DNA from: Rhodospirillaceae bacterium
GTDB lineage: Bacteria; Pseudomonadota; Alphaproteobacteria; Rhodospirillales; 2-02-FULL-58-16
Direction: 5' to 3'
Length of the DNA stretch: 29,294 nucleotides
NCBI GenBank assembly: GCA_013349695.1
Contig: DUZD01000006.1
Location: forward strand, 1-29,294
Below, in pieces: positions 24,058-29,294 of this stretch. Positions within the stretch are counted from its first letter, which is position 1; each line of letters opens with the position of its first letter. Under the pieces are notes generated by a model. It saw only the letters and a program-made list of their open reading frames with translations, was not told where the DNA came from and did not search any database. The position numbers and the translations under genes were made by a program.

Positions 24058-25229
24058 GGGAGCGGCGGGAATTTGGCGACGATGCCGATGGTTTCGCCGC
24101 CGCGCTTGACGCGCAGCGGCAGCCACGTGCCGGGGGCTTGCCGGCGGATGATGGAAATCAGCTCGGCGGACTTGGCAACGGCCGTCCCGGCGGCGGCGAC
24201 GATGAAGTCGCCTTCCGCCAAGCCGGCCTTGGCGGCGATGCTGTCATCCAACACCTTGCCGACGCGCACCCCGTCTTCGCCGGCGGTGATGAGAACGCCG
24301 AGTTTCGGTTTCGGTGCTTGCGCCGAGGCGGCATCGGCGGCGATGCCGAAAACGGCGTCGGCGATCTTGCCTCCGCCGGCGGTGTCAAGATCGGCGCAGG
24401 CGCGGCCGGCGTGCCAGGGCAGCAGGACGGCGGCATCCTTGATCCCCAGGTCGGCCAACTGATGGGGAATGCCGCCGCCGTACTCGAGGTGGCCGCGGCC
24501 GACGATGCCGACCACTAAAGGCCGGCCGCCGCCGCTGCTGGCCTCGGCCAGTTTCTCGGCCATGGCCCGGTCCCAGGTCAGCTGCGTCTCGACGAAACGG
24601 CGGAATTGGGGATCGTCGCGGCCGGGAAGCTTGCCGGACCGCGTCTCGTCGTGCTCGGCGAACACCCGCGCCAAGCTATGAATATAGTCCTCGCCGGCCG
24701 GCGCCGGGTCGCCGACGCCTTGGCGCTCGCCCTCGGGCACCGCTTGCCAGCCGTCGTCCCCGACCTTGCCGATCAAGCCGCGCTCGACGTTGAGCGCGAT
24801 CATCGGGATGCGGTGCAGGCGGGCGAAATGAAACAGCGGCAGATAGAGAGCGGGATCGAAACGCCAGACCTCGTTCCAGCGGGTTTTCTCGAGGAATTCC
24901 TTCTCGCCGATAGCGCCGCGGAGCCAGCCGTCGAGCACCGATTGGGCGCGGCGCGGAAAGGCCTCGAAACCCAGCACCATGTTGGGGTTTCGTCCGTGCA
25001 GGGCGGCAATGGCGTGGAGCTGCCAGCGGTGGTCCTCGGCGCTGGTGTGGGTCTCGCCCAAGAGGACCACCGGCCGCCGGGCCATGGCGGCGATGACGCC
25101 GTCATGGGCGAGCAGGCTTGCCGTCGCCGGGGCCAGCCAGCGGCCCGCCGGAACGCAGGGCGTTTCCGCCGCGCCGGCGGTGGCGGCCAGGATCAAAAGC
25201 GGCCCGATGAGGGCGATCCGTTTCAGCAT
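24054..25229 (-). CDS. Exported ChaN/Tiki-type protein with C-terminal PDZ domain
   Basis: The 391-residue protein has a signal peptide (MLKRIALIGPLLILAATAGA). A ChaN-like domain of the EreA/ChaN/Tiki superfamily follows, with LLGETHTSAEDHRWQ (GETH at 58-61, His67), VLGFEAFPR, the NEVW region and IVGRGHLEYGGGIPHQL. Family members bind heme or metal (ChaN) or act as metalloproteases (Tiki). A PDZ domain fills the last 90 residues (LGVLITAGEDGVRVGKVLDDSIAAKAGLAEGDFIVAAAG), as in regulatory PDZ modules of HtrA-like proteins. There is no lipobox. It is the first gene of the operon with the M1-like peptidase, overlapping it by four bases, so the two probably work on related periplasmic substrates. 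Confidence 0.9.
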   Translation of the reverse strand: MLKRIALIGPLLILAATAGAAETPCVPAGRWLAPATASLLAHDGVIAAMARRPVVLLGETHTSAEDHRWQLHAIAALHGRNPNMVLGFEAFPRRAQSVLDGWLRGAIGEKEFLEKTRWNEVWRFDPALYLPLFHFARLHRIPMIALNVERGLIGKVGDDGWQAVPEGERQGVGDPAPAGEDYIHSLARVFAEHDETRSGKLPGRDDPQFRRFVETQLTWDRAMAEKLAEASSGGGRPLVVGIVGRGHLEYGGGIPHQLADLGIKDAAVLLPWHAGRACADLDTAGGGKIADAVFGIAADAASAQAPKPKLGVLITAGEDGVRVGKVLDDSIAAKAGLAEGDFIVAAAGTAVAKSAELISIIRRQAPGTWLPLRVKRGGETIGIVAKFPPLP

Positions 25230-25436
25230 CGGCGACGGCGGTTCCTGGTTCGGCGGGCACGAATGAGAATAAGAAATAAGAAGGCTAGAATGCCCGAGAA
25301 CGGCGGCAAACGAAAGCGCCGATGGCGAACCGTCGCCGCCCTGGCGGCGGAATTCTCCATAACAATATTGAAAAAAGGCTTATCCCCTTGCGTCCGGTCG
25401 GATCAACATTTTGTGTTCTTATGGCTCGTCACGGCT

Positions 25437-25515
25437 TTCCTCCCCGCCGCGTTCCTCTGCATGCTTCGCGTTTAATCTTAACGCAATGGACGCGGAGAGA
25501 CGCGGAGGAAAAGGA
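25437..25515. repeat. Imperfect inverted repeat of the GACGCGGAG type
   Basis: The left arm (25437-25474) runs CCTCCCCGCCGCG to GCGTTTAA. The right arm (25478-25515) runs TTAACGC to CGCGGAGGAAAAGGA, with an internal near-duplication GACGCGGAGA/GACGCGGAGG. The arms pair with several mismatches. It resembles dispersed GACGCGGAGG-type palindromes seen in many environmental genomes; no second copy is present in the window. Confidence 0.4.
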
Positions 25516-25769
25516 GGCGTGATGAACTCCGCCAAGCCTCGGGAAATTGTGGCACCGGACGCAATGTGATAAGCCTTTAGCACAAAAAAACCAACCGGCA
25601 TGTGAACTGGTTAACATCAAATGGCAAGCAAGAGAGTTATATTCGCCTCACGTTTATTGAAATCACGATCTCACATACCAACGAATACTGTGACGGCATT
25701 CTATAAGATTATTGAATGGGCCATAGCCAATTGAAAAATGAATGTAAACCACATCAAAAGTTGCACAAG

Positions 25770-25785
25770 CCTCCCATATGGGAGG
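25770..25785. promoter_or_regulatory. 16-bp perfect palindrome upstream of the regulator gene
   Basis: CCTCCCATATGGGAGG is its own reverse complement. It is flanked by GCACAA (25763-25768) and TTGTGC (25793-25798), a second, off-centre inverted pair. It lies 59 bases before the regulator ATG, a position suited to an operator, possibly autoregulatory. It could also fold as a small stem in the leader. Confidence 0.45.
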
Positions 25786-25844
25786 TTCCGAGTTGTGCTT
25801 TCCAAGATACTGTCACGTTAAGGGGGGAGAGAGGGGACATCGGC

Positions 25845-26474
25845 ATGCCGCATCGGCAAACGCTTGCCCACTGCGTTTTGGACCATTTCGCCATCGGGGT
25901 GATCCTGCTGGACAAGGGGGCCAAAGTCCTGCTGTTGAACGGCGCGGCGCGGGATATTGTCGAGCGGGACGACGGCTTGGCGCTGGACCATGGGGGGAGT
26001 AGCCTGCGGGTCCAGTCGCCAGCCGCCGCCAGTAAGCTGAAAGAGTTCATCGCCGCCGCCGCGGAAAAAGACAACCCGGGGAACTCGCGTCCCGCGGCCG
26101 CGATGGCGATTCCCCGGCCGTCCCTGAAGCCGCCTTATCCCCTTTATGTTGCCCCGCTCCCGTTATGCACCGTTTGTAACACCCGCAGGGCGTCGGTGGC
26201 CGTTTTCGTCAGCGATCCCGGCCGGCGGCACGACCTGTCGGCGGACATGATCTCCCGCCTTTACGGTCTGGCGCCGGCGGAAGCGAGGCTGGTCGCCGCC
26301 CTTGTCGCCGGCCGGACGCTGAAGGAGGCGGCGGCCGAAATCGGCACCACCGAGGGTACCGCGCGCACCACCCTCAAGCGGGTGTTCGCCAAGACCGGCA
26401 CCCACAGCCAGGCGGACCTGATCCGCCGCGTGCTGACGGGGCCGGCGGCGCTCGCCAGGTGGACGGCGGACTGA
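25845..26474 (+). CDS. Orphan LuxR-type HTH regulator with PAS-like N-terminus
   Basis: The 209-residue protein ends in a LuxR/GerE-like helix-turn-helix (about 145-202): YGLAPAEARLVAALVAGRTLKEAAAEIGTTEGTARTTLKRVFAKTG. The N-terminal half (HFAIGVILLDKGAKVLLLNGAARDIV) looks like a short PAS-type sensor fold. There is no receiver domain or phosphoacceptor Asp. The middle contains CTVCNTRR, a possible Cys pair. The frame is open from 25716, but the ATG at 25845 is preferred. A purine-rich GAGAGAGGGG stretch lies just before it, and the upstream palindrome would otherwise fall inside the gene. It precedes a small membrane-protein ORF (7-base gap) and a histidine kinase on the same strand. Confidence 0.9.
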   Translation: MPHRQTLAHCVLDHFAIGVILLDKGAKVLLLNGAARDIVERDDGLALDHGGSSLRVQSPAAASKLKEFIAAAAEKDNPGNSRPAAAMAIPRPSLKPPYPLYVAPLPLCTVCNTRRASVAVFVSDPGRRHDLSADMISRLYGLAPAEARLVAALVAGRTLKEAAAEIGTTEGTARTTLKRVFAKTGTHSQADLIRRVLTGPAALARWTAD

Positions 26475-26481
26475 GGCCACC

Positions 26482-26808
26482 GTGATTCAGGCGGGAGGCA
26501 TCCAGGAGGTTCGATGGTTTCGATTGCCGAGAAATTTCGAGGAACGGCTTGGCAACGTCGCTGGGCCAGTCCTTGGCAAGCCGGTGGAGGCGCGGCAATT
26601 CCTGGTCATTTTCCTGCCGGTGGCAGCGCTGTTGACGGCCGCCTTCGCCCTTGGGCGAGGCGAGGTTTTCGTCTCGCCCTTTGATCTCAACGTCGAGCAG
26701 GGGCGGGTCGAAGAACCGTTGAAGCCCATTCTCCGCGTCGGCGCGCCGGTCTTCGGCGAGGGCGGCGGCAAGAATCGGCGCTGTCTAGGAAAACAGAGAA
26801 ATCGGTGA
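26482..26808 (+). CDS. Hypothetical 108-residue single-span protein between regulator and kinase
   Basis: A GTG at 26482, with GAGG five bases upstream, opens a 108-residue frame ending in TGATG, so its stop overlaps the kinase ATG at 26808. The product has one likely membrane span (about 40-57, FLVIFLPVAALLTAAFALG). An SPFDLNVEQGRVEEPLKPILRVGAPVFGEGGG stretch follows and could be extracytoplasmic. Third positions are G/C-rich in the middle of the frame, which supports coding. I recognise no family. The tight spacing on both sides suggests a small membrane partner in a three-gene signalling operon. The opposite strand is also partly open here, so coding status is not certain. Confidence 0.5.
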   Translation: MIQAGGIQEVRWFRLPRNFEERLGNVAGPVLGKPVEARQFLVIFLPVAALLTAAFALGRGEVFVSPFDLNVEQGRVEEPLKPILRVGAPVFGEGGGKNRRCLGKQRNR

Positions 26809-28406
26809 TGAAGTTTTACGACGATAAGACGCTATTCAAACGGACGCTCCTGGGCGTCGCCGTCGCCGCCTTGATCCTCACTTTCGATCTCCTCATGCCG
26901 TTGGGCGCCGCCGGCGGGGTGCCCTACGTGGCGCTCGTCCTGCTCGGCTTCTGGTTCCCGCGGCGATGGCACCTTTTCGCCCTGGCCGCGGCGGCCACGG
27001 CCCTCACTATCCTTGGTTACTTTCTCTCTCCGGCCGGCGGCGTCCCCTGGGTGGTTCTCGCCAACCGGGCGCTGGCCCTGTTTGTCATCTGGATCGTCGC
27101 CTTCCTCGTCGCCCAGTACGAAGAAATGAACGAGGATCTGAAACGGAAGACAACCCCGATGGAGTTGTTGTGCCGAATGGTCGTTATCGCCAATGAAACG
27201 GTGGGCGTGACAGAGGCGTTGCGATCCTGTCTTGAAGAAATATGCGCCTACACGGGGTGGCCGATAGGGCACGTTTACGAGCTTTCCCCGGCGACCCCCA
27301 ATCTATTGGTGCCGACCACCACCTGGCATCTCGATCGGCCCGAACGCTTCGTTGATTTCCGCAAAGTCACCGAACAAACCAATTTCGAATTGGGGACAGG
27401 CCTGCCGGGCCTCGTTTTGGAAAGCAAAAAACCTGCCTGGATCAGGGACGTAAGCGAAGACAAAAATTTCCTTCGGGCAAAACTAACGAAAGACATAAAA
27501 GCCTACTCCGGCTTCGCCATACCGATTTTCGTAAGAAAGAAGGTGGTCGCGGTACTGGAGTTTTTCTCCACCAGGATCGAAGAGCCCGACAAGGAATTGA
27601 TACGGATCATGGGTCACATCGGCACGCAAGTTGGCCGACTCGTTGAACGCAAACAGGCCGTGGAATCGCTCCTGCAATCAAAGGTCGAGGCCGAGGCTTG
27701 CAGCCGCGCCAAGACGGATTTCCTGGCCAACATGAGCCACGAGTTGCGAACCCCGTTGAACTCGATCATCGGCTTTGCCGATGGCCTGAGGTTGGGCCAG
27801 TTGGGCGTATGCGGCGATGTCAAGTGCGGCGGCTATCTCGACAACATCCACGAATCGGGTCTGCACCTGAATGAAGTTATCAACGCCATCCTCGACGTTT
27901 CGAGGATCGAAACCGGCAAGGTGAAACTCAGCGAGGGAAAAATCGATGCCGCCGAAACGATCCGTTCCTGCGCCTCCATGGTGGCGGAACGAGCCCGGAA
28001 TGCCGGACTTTCCCTATCGGTGGATGTCGCCGAAAGCATGCTGGAATTTGACGCCGATCCGACCCGGGTCAAACAAATTCTTCTTAACTTGCTCGCCAAC
28101 GCCATCAAGTTCACCCCGCAAGGCGGGCGGATCACCGTTGGCGCCGGCCTTGACGATGAAGGCGCGGTCATCATCGAGGTCGCCGACAGCGGCATCGGCA
28201 TCGCCGCCGACGACATCCCCAAGGTGCTACAACCCTTTGTCCAGGTGGAAGACATCATGACCCGCAGCCATGAGGGAACCGGGCTTGGCTTGCCGTTGGC
28301 AAAATCCTTAATGGAACTGCACGGCGGCGCCCTTGCGATCGACAGCGAAGTGGACCAGGGAACGACGGTCACCATGCGTTTCCCGCCGGAAAGGACCCTC
28401 CGGTAA
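26808..28406 (+). CDS. Membrane sensor histidine kinase with GAF domain
   Basis: The 532-residue protein has four hydrophobic segments in its first 103 residues, with short loops and no large periplasmic domain. A GAF domain follows (about 120-280, VTEALRSCLEEICAYTGWPIGHVYEL to VVAVLEFFS). The kinase core is complete: the H-box with phospho-acceptor His311 (MSHELRTPLNSIIGF), N-box LLNLLANAIKFTP, G1 VADSGIGIA, F-box LQPFVQVE and G2 GTGLGLPLAK. It should autophosphorylate; there is no attached receiver. The GAF domain probably senses a small cytoplasmic ligand. A GTG lies directly before the ATG at 26808, but the ATG is preferred because of the TGATG overlap. No response regulator is nearby, since the LuxR-type gene two genes upstream lacks a receiver. 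The stop codon lies in the arm of a long palindrome. Confidence 0.95.
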   Translation: MKFYDDKTLFKRTLLGVAVAALILTFDLLMPLGAAGGVPYVALVLLGFWFPRRWHLFALAAAATALTILGYFLSPAGGVPWVVLANRALALFVIWIVAFLVAQYEEMNEDLKRKTTPMELLCRMVVIANETVGVTEALRSCLEEICAYTGWPIGHVYELSPATPNLLVPTTTWHLDRPERFVDFRKVTEQTNFELGTGLPGLVLESKKPAWIRDVSEDKNFLRAKLTKDIKAYSGFAIPIFVRKKVVAVLEFFSTRIEEPDKELIRIMGHIGTQVGRLVERKQAVESLLQSKVEAEACSRAKTDFLANMSHELRTPLNSIIGFADGLRLGQLGVCGDVKCGGYLDNIHESGLHLNEVINAILDVSRIETGKVKLSEGKIDAAETIRSCASMVAERARNAGLSLSVDVAESMLEFDADPTRVKQILLNLLANAIKFTPQGGRITVGAGLDDEGAVIIEVADSGIGIAADDIPKVLQPFVQVEDIMTRSHEGTGLGLPLAKSLMELHGGALAIDSEVDQGTTVTMRFPPERTLR

Positions 28407-28471
28407 ATTCGGTGACAGCATACTAATTTCCAGGGAAAAGAGGAAATTAGTATGCTGTCACCGAATTTACC
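28402..28471. repeat. 30-bp perfect inverted repeat, probable terminator or REP-type element
   Basis: Arms 28402-28431 and 28442-28471 are perfectly complementary over 30 bp with a 10-base loop (AGGGAAAAGA). The kinase stop TAA (28404-28406) is inside the left arm. The arms contain CGGTGACAG, the core of the repeats at 653-713. As RNA it would form a very stable hairpin ending kinase transcription from the left, though no U-tract follows. As DNA it looks like a mobile palindromic element. Confidence 0.9.
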
Positions 28472-28516
28472 CGCCAAGGCCTTCCCTTCAGGGGATTTCG
28501 CGGCGACAATGAGGCC

Positions 28517-29294
28517 ATGCAAGCGAAAGGCGCCATCGCCGCCGGCCATCCAGAGACCGCCGCCGCCGCCGCCGCCATCCTGGGCGAGGGCGGCAACGCC
28601 TTCGACGCGGTGTTGGCCGGCCTGTTGGCGGCGGTGGTGGCGGAGCCGGTGCTGACCTCGCTTGGCGGCGGCGGTTTCCTGCTCGCCCGCCGGCGCCAAC
28701 AGGACGGGCAAACGATACTCTATGACTTTTTCGCCCACACCCCGAAGCGGCGGTTGCCCGTTCGCGGCGGCGACTTTTTCCCGATCCTCGCCGACTTCGG
28801 AACCGCCCAGCAGGAGTTCCATATCGGCATGGCTTCGATGGCGACGCCGGGCACGGTCAAGGGCCTGTTCCGGGTGCATGGCGACCTTGCCTCCATGCCG
28901 ATGGCGCGCATCATCGAGCCGGCGGTGGCGCTGGCCCGGAACGGCGTCCGGGTGAACCGCCTGCAGGCCTACATCTTTCGCGTCGTCGAGAAGATCTACA
29001 CCGTCAACGCCGCCTGCCGCGCCGTTTACGGCAGCCGTCGAAACCCCGGCAGGCCGATCGGCGAGGGCGAGCTGTTCACCCTGCCTGATTTCGCCGCCAC
29101 CTTGCAGGCCCTGGCCACGGAAGGCGAGGACCTGTTCTACCGGGGCGAGATCGCGCGGCGCATCGCCGACGACTGCCGCGACGGCGGCGGCGCCCTGCGG
29201 GACGGGGATTTGCGGGACTACCGGGTAATGGTGCGCCGGCCGCTGGAGCTTGCCCACGGCGGCGCCCGCCTGTTCGCCAATCCGCCGCCGTCGA
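28517..29294 (+). CDS. ggt: Gamma-glutamyltransferase, N-terminal part (runs off the window)
   Basis: At least 259 residues are encoded before the window ends; full-length family members have about 520-580. The start MQAKGAIAAGHPETAAAAAAIL, then GGNAFDAVLAGLLAAVVAEPVLTSLGGGGFLL, is the hallmark N-terminus of gamma-glutamyltranspeptidases (large-subunit side). TPGTVKGLF and PAVALARNGVRVN follow. The family transfers or hydrolyses the gamma-glutamyl group of glutathione and related compounds after self-cleavage at a Thr that would lie beyond the window. No signal peptide is seen, unlike the periplasmic E. coli enzyme, so it may be cytoplasmic or start elsewhere. The ATG at 28517 has a close GAGG. 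The region before it (28472-28516) carries nothing else visible. Confidence 0.88.
   Translation, partial: MQAKGAIAAGHPETAAAAAAILGEGGNAFDAVLAGLLAAVVAEPVLTSLGGGGFLLARRRQQDGQTILYDFFAHTPKRRLPVRGGDFFPILADFGTAQQEFHIGMASMATPGTVKGLFRVHGDLASMPMARIIEPAVALARNGVRVNRLQAYIFRVVEKIYTVNAACRAVYGSRRNPGRPIGEGELFTLPDFAATLQALATEGEDLFYRGEIARRIADDCRDGGGALRDGDLRDYRVMVRRPLELAHGGARLFANPPPS

Larger units (their letters stand above)
25230..25844. other. Gene-poor, AT-richer intergenic region with palindromes
   Basis: This 615-base gap separates the minus-strand ChaN operon from the plus-strand regulator operon. It contains an imperfect inverted repeat (about 25437-25515), a 16-bp perfect palindrome (25770-25785) and a doubtful 61-codon frame (25290-25475). 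That frame's start (after AAGG) looks reasonable, but its last part runs into the repeat. Codon and base composition from about 25530 to 25760 are more AT-rich than the surrounding genes. I see no RNA gene and no promoter I would defend. Confidence 0.5.

Noticed and set aside
24606..25475. Plus-strand frame of 289 residues
   Set aside because: Mostly antisense to the ChaN-PDZ gene; only its last 61 codons lie in free sequence and these end in a repeat.
25716..25844. N-terminal extension of the LuxR-type regulator from the ATG at 25716
   Set aside because: The extra 43 residues have AT-rich, non-coding-like codons and span the palindrome; the ATG at 25845 has better context.
27833..29257. Minus-strand frame of 474 residues
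   Set aside because: Antisense to the kinase H-box/ATPase region and the gamma-glutamyltransferase; crosses the palindrome.

Overview
The window looks like chromosomal DNA of a GC-rich alphaproteobacterium, most likely of the Rhodospirillales. The evidence is the short psd gene overlapping pssA, a type-2 CtaA/Cox15 heme A synthase (implying an aa3-type oxidase), an NADP isocitrate dehydrogenase of the homodimeric eukaryote-like class, and strong G/C preference at third codon positions. No rRNA, tRNA, CRISPR array, phage or complete insertion sequence is visible.

Layout. 1-1400 is accessory: a truncated OLD/RecF-like ATPase whose reading frame ends in a large hairpin, an array of three 18-bp repeats, and a higBA-type toxin-antitoxin pair in which one extra base fuses toxin to antitoxin. 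1535-5719 encodes a 1394-residue membrane-anchored coiled-coil protein built almost entirely of a strict 25-residue repeat; this is the most unusual gene here. 5737-7371 (minus) holds a CobB/CbiA/DsrN-type amidase with a small coupled gene. 7695-8747 is heme A synthase. 8866-10322 (minus) is psd-pssA, the phosphatidylethanolamine branch. 10556-14115 (minus) is an envelope cluster: two exported amidohydrolase-like proteins, a small unknown gene and a LysM protein. 14254-16181 (plus) holds a LOG-family phosphoribohydrolase and isocitrate dehydrogenase. 16230-18784 (minus) encodes a tail-anchored pseudokinase followed by a small membrane protein. 18936-20916 (minus) holds purA and a secreted protein. 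21063-25229 (minus) is a tight trio: ChaN/Tiki-PDZ protein, M1-like metallopeptidase and metallophosphoesterase. 25230-25844 is a gene-poor, AT-richer gap with palindromes. 25845-28406 (plus) appears to be a three-gene signalling operon: orphan LuxR-type regulator, small membrane protein and GAF histidine kinase. It is closed by a 30-bp perfect inverted repeat, after which a gamma-glutamyltransferase gene runs off the window.

How the parts fit. Much of the window serves the cell envelope: phospholipid synthesis, peptidoglycan binding, several exported hydrolases and three unusual membrane-tethered proteins. The strongest candidates for undescribed biology are the 25-residue-repeat protein, whose plan (two N-terminal membrane spans, long rod, conserved-looking tail) recalls polarity scaffolds such as Caulobacter TipN, and the pseudokinase/membrane-protein pair. 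All functions are inferred from motifs read by eye; no database search was run.
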